A stretch of DNA of 11,061 nucleotides from Bacteroidota bacterium (GTDB lineage Bacteria > Bacteroidota > Bacteroidia > B-17B0 > B-17BO), in assembly GCA_025356715.1 (NCBI GenBank), contig JANXRU010000419.1, forward strand, positions 1 through 11,061. The letters run 5' to 3'. Positions 1 to 6,785 of the stretch are shown here, in pieces (position 1 is the first letter of the stretch; the number at the start of each line of letters is the position of its first letter). The notes beneath the pieces were generated by a model. It ran no database searches and was not told the origin of the DNA. It saw only the letters and a list, made by a program, of their open reading frames with translations. A program made the translations under genes and the position numbers.

Positions 1-1273
1 TCAAATTGCATTAAATCCAAACTATACGTTTTGGAAATCAATTTTAAAATCTAAAAAAAATAGTTATTATCAAATTCCAAAAAACATAAATGAAGAAGTT
101 GCCTTTACTCGAAATTATCTTGGTACAGAACCTGACTTTAAAAAAAACATAGACAGAATAGTTAAACCAGATTCGGCCAAAACCAACTTTAATATTGTTA
201 TTGTGGTGATGGAAAGCTCATCGGTTTATAAAATGGGTTACTATGGTGGTAAAAATCTAACACCACAACTACACAAATTAAATAAAGAAGCCGTTTTTTG
301 TGAGAACTTTTTCTCTTCAGGAATACATACCTTCAATGGTTTATTCTCTATAACGACAGGATTTCCTAGCATTTTAACTGAAAAAGGATTAATATCTTAT
401 ACTAAAAAACCATTTAATGGTCTTGGTTCTATATTGAATTCAAACGGATACGATACCTACTTTTATACAACCCATGATTCCCATTTTGATAATATGGAAG
501 GCTTTTACAAACTAAATGGATACGAACATATCATCAATGAATCTAATTTTAAATCTAATGAGTCATTAAGTAATTGCGGAGTTCCAGACCATAAATTATT
601 TGACAAATTTATTGAAATTCATTCTGCAAGTAAAAATAATAAACCGTTTTTATCTGTTTTAATGACAGGGTCTGACCATGGTCCTTGGAAAATACCTACT
701 GATATTAATTTTAAACCTAATGGCTCTAACGAACAAGAAAATTGCACGTTATATGCAGATTGGGCAATTGGTCAATTAATAGAAAAGGCAAAAAAACAAC
801 CCTGGTTTGAAAATACCGTATTTGTTTTTTTAGGAGATCATGGGTTGGCCACTAATAATACCTATGAAATGTCGCTTAGTTTTAATCATATACCCTGTAT
901 TTTTTACCAACCAAAATTTTTTAAAACTGACACCATAAAATCTCCTTGTTATCAAGCCGACATTCCCGCTACAGTGATGGGAATGCTAAACATTCCTTTT
1001 ACAAATCAAACATTTGGAGTAAATATTTTTAAAGAAAAACATCCATTTGTAGTTTTTAGTGCGGATGACAAAATTGGCTGTGTCGATAATCAAGGTTTTT
1101 ACTATTATAAAACATTAAGTAACAATGAATGTTATTTAAGAAAATACAAAACCTTAGATGACAAAAATTATATAAAACAATACAAAGAAAAAGCAGATAG
1201 TTTAAATAAAAACATGATGATGATTTACGAATCAGCACAGTATTTTATAAGAGAAACCTATTTTATAAATTAA
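1..1273 (+). CDS. LTA synthase family sulfatase-type phosphotransferase, 5'-partial
   Basis: This is the extracytoplasmic catalytic part of an alkaline-phosphatase-superfamily transferase related to lipoteichoic acid synthase LtaS. The frame stays open from base 2, so the ATG at 203 is internal: it lies inside the beta-strand leading into the metal site. The real start and the expected N-terminal membrane helices lie left of the window; about 423 residues are visible. Family residues are recognisable: the metal-binding Glu in MESSS (codon at 212), the catalytic Thr in GIHTFNG (codon at 329), a substrate-site His in TGSDHGPW (near 677), and the metal pair in LGDHG (near 836). In LtaS such proteins move glycerol phosphate from phosphatidylglycerol. 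In a Gram-negative host the acceptor is unknown and could be a periplasmic glycan or lipid. Relatives that transfer phosphoethanolamine or hydrolyse sulfate esters are an alternative. The gene converges on the GT39 gene with 6 bp between stop codons. Confidence 0.85.
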   Translation, partial: QIALNPNYTFWKSILKSKKNSYYQIPKNINEEVAFTRNYLGTEPDFKKNIDRIVKPDSAKTNFNIVIVVMESSSVYKMGYYGGKNLTPQLHKLNKEAVFCENFFSSGIHTFNGLFSITTGFPSILTEKGLISYTKKPFNGLGSILNSNGYDTYFYTTHDSHFDNMEGFYKLNGYEHIINESNFKSNESLSNCGVPDHKLFDKFIEIHSASKNNKPFLSVLMTGSDHGPWKIPTDINFKPNGSNEQENCTLYADWAIGQLIEKAKKQPWFENTVFVFLGDHGLATNNTYEMSLSFNHIPCIFYQPKFFKTDTIKSPCYQADIPATVMGMLNIPFTNQTFGVNIFKEKHPFVVFSADDKIGCVDNQGFYYYKTLSNNECYLRKYKTLDDKNYIKQYKEKADSLNKNMMMIYESAQYFIRETYFIN

Positions 1274-1292
1274 GAATAATTACTTTATTCTT
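1272..1292. terminator. AT-only hairpin between convergent genes, possible bidirectional terminator
   Basis: Perfect 8-bp arms AAGAATAA and TTATTCTT flank a 5-nt loop (TTACT). The hairpin begins inside the stop codon of the plus-strand gene, and its loop holds part of the stop codon of the minus-strand GT39 gene. A short T-run (1291-1294) follows on the plus strand and the mirror A-run serves the minus strand. The stem has only one G-C pair, so it would be weak. The placement between two convergent stop codons is the main support. Confidence 0.4.
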
Positions 1293-2737
1293 TTATACAA
1301 ATCAAGTTCGTTAGTTTGTAAATCGCATTTTTTATAATTTTCATTTAAATAAGCAAAAGGCAAATCCTTTCGTATTACATAATAAGAACGGTTTGTCTCG
1401 CCATTTCCAAAACTAATATCTAAATATCTTTCAAAATAACATAAGGTACTCCAATCATTTGCCATATTTGAATCTAAACCTATAATACTACCATGTGGAA
1501 CAATAGTTCCGAAAGCGTAAATGTCTTTTAAAATATTTTCATCCCTTTTATAATTACCAACTTCTAGTATGGTAAACACTATAGAACTTAATAACAAAAT
1601 CAACATAATTAACTTTGAAATTTTAAATGATTTCGCTTTAATATTAATTGAATTAATGCATAACGTTATTCGGGGAGCAATAGTCATTGCTATTCCTATT
1701 GCAAAAAAAGGCATAGTTGTTACTAAATAAAAACCACGCTGCTCAAGGGTAACCATTAAGGGTAAAGCTCCAGATAAACCTATTAAAAAAAACCAAAAAA
1801 TAGTTTTGGGTTGATTTAAATAAATAAAATATTTTGATTTATATTTTTTCGTGAAAAACAAAAATAAACCAGACAGCATCGAAATTGGAAACAATTCTAA
1901 TATTAAAATAATTAGTAATTCAAATCGATTACCTGTTGTAGAACCAACATTATTAAATGTTCTAACTAATCTAGTTTCAAAATATTTTTGGAAACTATTA
2001 TAAACATCAGTATTAGTTAAGATTAAAATTCCATAAATAATAATTGGTACTGAAATTAATAGAAGTGTATAGAGAATCGTCTTTTTGAATTCTATTTTTT
2101 TAGTTAATAACCAATAAACTCCAATGGAAGCCAACGGAAATAAACCTTGTATTCCTTTTGTTAAACTTGCTAAAAAAATAAATAAACCTCCTAACAAAAT
2201 ATATTGCAACATTTTTTCTTTCAAAAATAAGGCAGAGTATAAATAGTAAACAGAAGCAATAGTGAAAACAGACATCACCGTTTCTTCTACATGATTAATA
2301 TAAGCCCAAAAACAAACAGGAATGGTAATCCAAACCAAAATAGGAAGCCAACTATTAACCGCTATTAAAGGATTAGAGCTGTATATTTTTTTCCATAGTT
2401 TATGTATAAAAAAAGCATTTATGGCAAAGCATACAAAACAAAATAATCTTTCGACATACATACTTGTTCCCAATATTTTATAAAACGAAGCTAATAAGCC
2501 AAAATAAAGTGGTGGTTGCTCATGAAACGATGATAAAAAAGTTTGACTGAAATTCAAATTCCAAAAAGTACCATTACCTAACGCTAAATTTTTACTAACA
2601 CAGATGTAAAGCATACCATCCATGAATGCGCCGTTTTGAACTAATTGCGAAACAATTAAAATAATAATAACTGAAATTGTAAATAACCAAAACGGCAATA
2701 TCTTATTCTGTCCAAATATCTTATTATTTCTGTGCAT
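1280..2737 (-). CDS. GT39 (ArnT/PMT-like) membrane glycosyltransferase
   Basis: This is a 485-residue polytopic protein with the GT-C fold of the GT39/ArnT family, which transfers sugars from a polyprenyl-phosphate donor to an acceptor on the outer face of the inner membrane. After the first membrane helix (about 14-34) comes the first external loop with the catalytic-type Asp (D40) in MDGMLY, followed by the HEQPPLY segment (72-78) that is typical of the family. A second acidic motif, HVEET (149-153), follows near the third helix. About ten further hydrophobic helices occupy the protein up to residue 400. The last 85 residues form a small soluble domain. The start ATG lies inside the end of the upstream permease gene (14-bp overlap), which suggests translational coupling and makes this the last gene of a tgt-permease-GT39 unit. 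The sugar and acceptor cannot be told from sequence; a lipid A or LPS-related target is plausible given the permease. Confidence 0.85.
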   Translation of the reverse strand: MHRNNKIFGQNKILPFWLFTISVIIILIVSQLVQNGAFMDGMLYICVSKNLALGNGTFWNLNFSQTFLSSFHEQPPLYFGLLASFYKILGTSMYVERLFCFVCFAINAFFIHKLWKKIYSSNPLIAVNSWLPILVWITIPVCFWAYINHVEETVMSVFTIASVYYLYSALFLKEKMLQYILLGGLFIFLASLTKGIQGLFPLASIGVYWLLTKKIEFKKTILYTLLLISVPIIIYGILILTNTDVYNSFQKYFETRLVRTFNNVGSTTGNRFELLIILILELFPISMLSGLFLFFTKKYKSKYFIYLNQPKTIFWFFLIGLSGALPLMVTLEQRGFYLVTTMPFFAIGIAMTIAPRITLCINSINIKAKSFKISKLIMLILLLSSIVFTILEVGNYKRDENILKDIYAFGTIVPHGSIIGLDSNMANDWSTLCYFERYLDISFGNGETNRSYYVIRKDLPFAYLNENYKKCDLQTNELDLYKRIK

Positions 2738-3845
2738 TTTTATAAAGAAATAATGCTACAAATGAAAATACGATATTAGGAATCCAGACAGCTAATAAAG
2801 GCTGAGCCAACCCAGAAGTAGCAAAGGTTGTAGAAATATGCATAAATAATATATACACAAAGCTTAACAAAATACCTAATGCAATATGAAGACCAACACC
2901 CCCTCTAATTTTTCTAGACGATATAGAAACACCAATAATAGTTAGGATAAACGTAGCAAAAGGAAAGGCTGTACGTTTATACATTTCAACTTCAAAAAAT
3001 TCGATCCTACTTGATCCTTTTAATTTTTCTTTAACAATAAATTCTTTAAGCGCGAAGTAAGGCAAAACTTCTATTTTACTTAAAAAACGAACCATGTCAT
3101 TAGGACTAAAATCTATTTTAATATTTTTTGTTGGATAAAAATGATGCGTTTCTACATATAAAAAATTTGTTTTCAATTTATTAATACTATCTGATTCCAC
3201 ATAAAGTAAATCTCTTTCAAAAACATCTGTTAAATTCCAAGATTGAGAAATGCTATCCCATTTCATACTTTCTGCTTTTAACATAGATACTTGCCTATTA
3301 TCAAGGGTTTTTTCTATAGTAATGCGATTAGCGATATTTAATGAATTATTGTAATCAGACATGTATAGAGAAGTTCCAGGAGCTATTTGTTTATGAATAT
3401 TACGTTCATCCGTCGTGTAACCCGAATTAAGATACTTATCTTCAAAACCGATACGAACTTTATTGGATTCTGGAATTATAAAATGATTTAAAATAAGTGA
3501 CATGACAGTTATAATTGAAGCACCAATCATATATGGTCTTAGAATTCTATTAAAACTGGTGCCACTGGATAAAATAGCAACAAACTCAGTTTTATAAGCC
3601 ATTTTAGAAGTGAAAATAATTACCGCTAAAAAAGTAAATAAAGGGCTAAATAAATTCCCATAGTATGGAATAAAATTAAGGTAATGCTCCAATATAATTT
3701 CTTTTATTGGAATATTATATGCTACAAAATCTTGTAATTTTTCAGACAAATCAAAAACAATAAATATGATTAGCATCATAGAAATTGAAAAGAAAAATGT
3801 TCCAATAAATCGTTTAAGAATATATCTATCTAATATCTTGAGCAT
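2724..3845 (-). CDS. LptF/LptG family LPS-export permease (YjgP/YjgQ)
   Basis: This 373-residue inner-membrane protein has the standard YjgP/YjgQ plan: three N-terminal membrane helices (about 13-33, 55-79, 105-125), a periplasmic beta-rich domain (about 130-285), and three C-terminal helices (about 293-311, 318-340, 348-369). The cytoplasmic segment LSSGTSFNRILRP (92-104), between helices 2 and 3, is the conserved coupling helix that contacts the LptB ATPase in the E. coli LptB2FG transporter. That complex extracts LPS from the inner membrane and feeds it to the LptC-A-DE bridge. Flavobacterial members are hard to assign to LptF or LptG by eye, so no symbol is given. Only 18 bp separate it from the end of tgt, and its last codons overlap the GT39 start, so it is the middle gene of the unit. 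Its length is normal. Confidence 0.9.
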   Translation of the reverse strand: MLKILDRYILKRFIGTFFFSISMMLIIFIVFDLSEKLQDFVAYNIPIKEIILEHYLNFIPYYGNLFSPLFTFLAVIIFTSKMAYKTEFVAILSSGTSFNRILRPYMIGASIITVMSLILNHFIIPESNKVRIGFEDKYLNSGYTTDERNIHKQIAPGTSLYMSDYNNSLNIANRITIEKTLDNRQVSMLKAESMKWDSISQSWNLTDVFERDLLYVESDSINKLKTNFLYVETHHFYPTKNIKIDFSPNDMVRFLSKIEVLPYFALKEFIVKEKLKGSSRIEFFEVEMYKRTAFPFATFILTIIGVSISSRKIRGGVGLHIALGILLSFVYILFMHISTTFATSGLAQPLLAVWIPNIVFSFVALFLYKNAQK

Positions 3846-3863
3846 ACAATATTTCTTATATAC

Positions 3864-4994
3864 CTATAATCGATTTGCCAATTTAACAACCATCACTTTT
3901 TTCCAATCGTAAAAAGTACCATCAATAATTCGTTTTCGTGCTTCTGTTACTAACCATAAATAAAAAGCCAAATTATGTACACTGGCTATCTGCGCGGCTA
4001 AAAATTCACCGCAAATTAGCAGATGTCTTAAATAAGCTTTAGTATAAACCTTATCAACGTAACTTGTCCCATTACTATCTAAAGGCGAAAAATCATTTTT
4101 CCATTTTTCATTTTTAATATTGATGATGCCATCTTGCGTAAACAATAAGCCATGACGAGCATTTCGGGTTGGCATCACACAATCAAACATATCAACTCCA
4201 AGAGCAATACTTTCTAAAATATTAACTGGAGTGCCCACCCCCATTAAATAACGAGGCTTATCAACAGGTAAAATATCACACACCACTTCTGTCATTGCAT
4301 ACATATCTTCGGCAGGTTCCCCTACTGATAGTCCACCAATAGCATTTCCTTCTGCTCCTTTTGAAGCAATATATTCTGCCGATTTAATTCGTAAATCTTT
4401 GAAAACAGAACCTTGAACAATAGGAAATAATGCTTGAGAATACCCATATTTTGGTTCTGTTTCAGCAAAACGATTGATACACCTATCTAACCAACGGTGC
4501 GTTAACCCTAAAGAGTTTTTCGCATACTTATATTCGCAAGGATAAGGTGTACATTCATCAAAAGCCATGATGATATCAGCGCCAATAATACGCTGAGTAT
4601 CCATCACATTTTCTGGCGTAAATAAATGCTTACTTCCATCAATATGCGATTTAAAGGTTGCGCCTTCTTCAGTCAATTTTCTGGAGTTTGCTAAGGAAAA
4701 CACCTGATACCCACCACTATCCGTTAATAATGGCTTTTCCCAACCATTAAATTTATGCAACCCACCTGCATTTTCTAAAACTTGCAATCCCGGACGGAGG
4801 TATAAATGATAGGTGTTTCCTAAAATAATTTGAGCTTTAATATCATCTCTCAATTCGTGTTGATGCACTGCCTTAACGGTTGCAGCTGTACCAACTGGCA
4901 TAAAAATAGGAGTTTGTATAGTACCATGATCTGTTTCAATAAGGCCAGCTCTGGCTTTTGATTGAATATCTTTGTGCTGTAAAGTAAATTTCAC
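3864..4994 (-). CDS. tgt: queuine/preQ1 tRNA-guanine transglycosylase
   Basis: Tgt replaces guanine 34 in GUN-anticodon tRNAs (Asp, Asn, His, Tyr) with preQ1, the base later matured to queuosine. The TIM-barrel landmarks are present in order: TDSGGYQVFSLA (91-102) with the catalytic-pocket Asp D92, D146 in AFDE, the base-recognition loop GGLSVGEP (220-227), and the nucleophile region DMFDCVMPTRNARHG (268-282, probably D271). Length (376) is normal. The zinc site is not: the E. coli pattern CxCxxC is replaced at the matching positions by G309, S311 and D314, and only the His (H340 in SVHNL) remains. The start codon is GTG: the residues after it match the usual Tgt N-terminus (MKFTLxxxD...ARxGxxxTxHG), and no upstream ATG is needed. 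It is the first gene of the tgt-LptF/G-GT39 unit, with a TATATTTG box about 60 bp upstream. Confidence 0.97.
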   Translation of the reverse strand: MKFTLQHKDIQSKARAGLIETDHGTIQTPIFMPVGTAATVKAVHQHELRDDIKAQIILGNTYHLYLRPGLQVLENAGGLHKFNGWEKPLLTDSGGYQVFSLANSRKLTEEGATFKSHIDGSKHLFTPENVMDTQRIIGADIIMAFDECTPYPCEYKYAKNSLGLTHRWLDRCINRFAETEPKYGYSQALFPIVQGSVFKDLRIKSAEYIASKGAEGNAIGGLSVGEPAEDMYAMTEVVCDILPVDKPRYLMGVGTPVNILESIALGVDMFDCVMPTRNARHGLLFTQDGIINIKNEKWKNDFSPLDSNGTSYVDKVYTKAYLRHLLICGEFLAAQIASVHNLAFYLWLVTEARKRIIDGTFYDWKKVMVVKLANRL

Positions 4995-5053
4995 TGTAAT
5001 AAATTATTGATGTATCCCGATATGCATCAGGCGTTACGTTATTATCATTTTAG

Positions 5054-5061
5054 CAAATATA
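5054..5061 (-). promoter_or_regulatory. putative Bacteroidota -7 box for the tgt unit
   Basis: Read on the minus strand this is TATATTTG, an exact match to the Bacteroidota -7 form TAnnTTTG. It lies about 60 bp before the GTG start of tgt in a non-coding stretch. I find no TTTG or TTG box at 17-23 nt upstream (that stretch is C/A-rich with an A7 run), so only half of a promoter is supported. Confidence 0.45.
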
Positions 5062-5145
5062 CATTTTTTTGGTGGCTGAGTGAGGGTTTTTAGCCCTGAA
5101 AAGCTACGCATTTAAAGTTAATTAACACCTGTAAATTTGTGCCTC

Positions 5146-5172
5146 CCTCTCCTTTAGAGATTACTAGAGAGG
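5146..5172. repeat. small imperfect inverted repeat in the tgt/glutaminyl cyclase gap
   Basis: Arms CCTCTC (5146-5151) and GAGAGG (5167-5172) enclose 15 nt that contain a further TCTC/AGAGA pairing. No T-run follows on the minus strand after the glutaminyl cyclase stop, so it is not a convincing intrinsic terminator. It resembles the CT/GA-rich palindromic debris seen between flavobacterial genes. The remaining bases of the 190-bp gap hold only the tgt promoter box. Confidence 0.3.
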
Positions 5173-5184
5173 ACGTTCTATATA

Positions 5185-6048
5185 TTAATGCTTAATATCT
5201 ATTTGATACATATTTGCCCACATTTTCCCAGTGATATAAATTTTATTTGTAGAAGAATCAAAGGCAATACCATTCATTTCTTTTGCAGAAACGTTGGTCA
5301 TTCTCTCTTTCCCTTCTATTGCTGATAAATCAATGATGCCAACAATTTTACCATCGGTTGGATTTATTTTAACCAAGTAATTTTTTAACCATACATTGGC
5401 ATAAATAAAACCGTTGATATATTCTAACTCATTCAAATAATCTTCGGCATACCCATTATTACTCACACTTACGGTTTTACTAACCGTCATTCCATCTGGA
5501 TTAAAATAGGTTAATACATTACTGCCATCACTCATAATAATGGACGTACCATCTGTTGTTAAGCCCCAGCCTTCTTCATTTTTATAATTAAATTGCCCTA
5601 TCTTTTTATAAGATGTCGCATCATAAATAAAACCCACTTGATTTTTATAGGTAACCTGATACAATTTATTATTTAATACAGTTATTCCTTCGCCAAAATA
5701 AATGGTTTTATCTAGTTCTACTTTAGTATTTATTTTTCCTGTTTTTAAATCTACGATTCCAAACAATGATTTTGTTTGTGGCAATTCGGCAGTAGCACCC
5801 GTACTTTCAAATAACTGTCCATTATGAAATAAAAATCCTTCCGTAAAAGATGAGGGATCGTGAGGTAATGTATTTAAAACCGAATAAGGGATTTCAGCAA
5901 CATTACTTTCGGGTATAGACTTTACTTTATCTGTTTTTACAACCGTTTTAGGCGTTTCATCACAACTGATAAACACCAATAACAGACATAACGTTGCACA
6001 AACCGTTTGGATATTTCTTAAAAAAATAAAGCGTTTACTTAAATTCAT
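5185..6048 (-). CDS. plant-type glutaminyl-peptide cyclotransferase, lipoprotein
   Basis: This beta-propeller glutaminyl cyclase converts N-terminal glutamine of exported proteins to pyroglutamate. The 287-residue protein begins with a lipoprotein signal: basic start, hydrophobic stretch (about 16-27) and a lipobox ending FISC with C29 as the lipidated residue, followed by acidic DE. Propeller landmarks occur in the family order: HDPSSFTEGF (63-72, E70), FGEGIT (118-123), EGWGLT (159-164), MSDGS (172-176), LNELEY (205-210), NVW (218-220), MNGIAFD (258-264) and TGKMW (273-277). The usual WP near the end is WA here, a mild deviation. It would sit in the periplasm or outer membrane, anchored after processing by enzymes that include Lnt, which is encoded 2.2 kb away. 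It is flanked by gaps of 156 and 190 bp, so it is probably monocistronic. Bacteroidota signal peptidase I products often start with Gln, which gives this enzyme an obvious substrate pool. Confidence 0.9.
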   Translation of the reverse strand: MNLSKRFIFLRNIQTVCATLCLLLVFISCDETPKTVVKTDKVKSIPESNVAEIPYSVLNTLPHDPSSFTEGFLFHNGQLFESTGATAELPQTKSLFGIVDLKTGKINTKVELDKTIYFGEGITVLNNKLYQVTYKNQVGFIYDATSYKKIGQFNYKNEEGWGLTTDGTSIIMSDGSNVLTYFNPDGMTVSKTVSVSNNGYAEDYLNELEYINGFIYANVWLKNYLVKINPTDGKIVGIIDLSAIEGKERMTNVSAKEMNGIAFDSSTNKIYITGKMWANMYQIDIKH

Positions 6049-6129
6049 TTTTATTTATTATTTAGTAGTTACAAAAAATGTCATGTCAGATAAGAAAGCT
6101 TCAAGTTCTGGGCATACATAGACTTAAAT

Positions 6130-6160
6130 AATGGCAGTTTGCTTTTGGCAAATGACCATT
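6130..6160. terminator. bulged hairpin downstream of the YfiT/DinB gene
   Basis: On the minus strand the arms AATGGTCATTTGC and GCAAACTGCCATT pair over 12 bp with one bulged base on each side and a 5-nt loop (CAAAA). It lies 44 bp after the YfiT-like stop codon. The T-run after it is weak on the minus strand and stronger on the plus strand, where no gene would use it. It could be a leaky terminator or a 3'-end-stabilising hairpin. Apart from this, the 156-bp gap (6049-6204) shows no clear promoter for the glutaminyl cyclase gene. Confidence 0.4.
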
Positions 6161-6204
6161 TTTAAGGCGAGTATAACAAAGAAATTGGAGTTTACTTGCT
6201 GACA

Positions 6205-6729
6205 TTATTTAAAAATCCCTTCTATTTGAGCCACATGGTGTAATCCATGCCAAGCATATAATTGTGTAGCTTCCGCTAAAGCAACTACAGTTCCGTATTC
6301 TGGATGCATATAGGTTTTTTTAAAATCAGTTTCGCTCATTGTTTTTAATAATGCTAAAAAACGTTGTTGCACGCCTTCAAATAGCATCAAGGAACTTTCT
6401 AAAGAAGCTGTTTTATAATCTTCCATAGCAGCCCATAAGTTTTGGTTATATGGCTTAATTGTCGGATTGTTTTCCGTTAGTGCTAACTTAAAACGTACCA
6501 ACATATTCATATGTGAATCTGCTACATGATGAACGATTTGACGAATCGTCCAACCACCATCTCGATACGTTAATTCCAAATCTTTTTCTGAAATCGATTC
6601 TAAAATCTTGCGCAATCGCATGGGTGCAATTTCTAATTTAATGATGGAATTATACAATACTTCCTTAGTAAAATCAGCATATACTGGCTTTCCCATAGGG
6701 TATGTTTTAGGATCTAATTCTTCTATCAT
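6205..6729 (-). CDS. YfiT/DinB-like metal-dependent hydrolase or thiol transferase
   Basis: This 174-residue four-helix protein belongs to the DinB/YfiT superfamily. The match to the Bacillus YfiT subgroup is close: YPMGK (10-14) near the N-terminus, then GGWTIRQIVHHVADSHMN (58-75), a KLALTE...IKPY segment (81-94), and a C-terminal WHGLHH (160-165). The three metal-binding His of YfiT correspond to H67, H161 and H165. YfiT relatives have been described as putative Ni/Zn hydrolases, and the wider family includes bacillithiol S-transferases (BstA). The exact reaction here is unknown. The protein is cytosolic, with no signal peptide. It follows lpdA on the same strand with a 56-bp gap filled by a strong palindrome, so it may have its own control. 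The start ATG gives the usual family N-terminus. Confidence 0.85.
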   Translation of the reverse strand: MIEELDPKTYPMGKPVYADFTKEVLYNSIIKLEIAPMRLRKILESISEKDLELTYRDGGWTIRQIVHHVADSHMNMLVRFKLALTENNPTIKPYNQNLWAAMEDYKTASLESSLMLFEGVQQRFLALLKTMSETDFKKTYMHPEYGTVVALAEATQLYAWHGLHHVAQIEGIFK

Positions 6730-6739
6730 ATTTTAAAAT

Positions 6740-6775
6740 ACAGATCTGTAAAGTTTTAAAAACTTACAGATCTGT
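6740..6775. repeat. double palindrome (two ACAGATCTGT units), hairpin/terminator or operator
   Basis: Arms ACAGATCTGTAA (6740-6751) and TTACAGATCTGT (6764-6775) are perfect 12-bp inverted repeats. The stem continues inward with a GTTTT/AAAAC pairing after one bulged A, so nearly the whole lpdA/YfiT gap folds. Each arm also contains ACAGATCTGT, itself a 10-bp palindrome, so the unit is at once inverted and directly repeated. After the stem on the minus strand comes only a short TATTTT, so termination after lpdA would be modest. A dimeric-regulator operator is the alternative reading. Confidence 0.6.
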
Positions 6776-6785
6776 TAAATAATAA

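Noticed and set aside
203..205. ATG at 203 as the start of the sulfatase-family gene
   Set aside because: The frame is open to the left edge and the upstream residues (NIVIVV) form the strand that leads into the metal-binding Glu, so this Met is internal.
1056..1238. 60-codon minus-strand open frame inside the sulfatase-family gene
   Set aside because: Antisense to a conserved coding region, Cys/Leu/Tyr-rich shadow with no family match.
5083..5097. AGGG...CCCT mini-hairpin upstream of tgt as a riboswitch (preQ1) or terminator
   Set aside because: The stem is only 4-5 bp, lies upstream of the -7 box and so outside the tgt mRNA, and has no preQ1 aptamer features.
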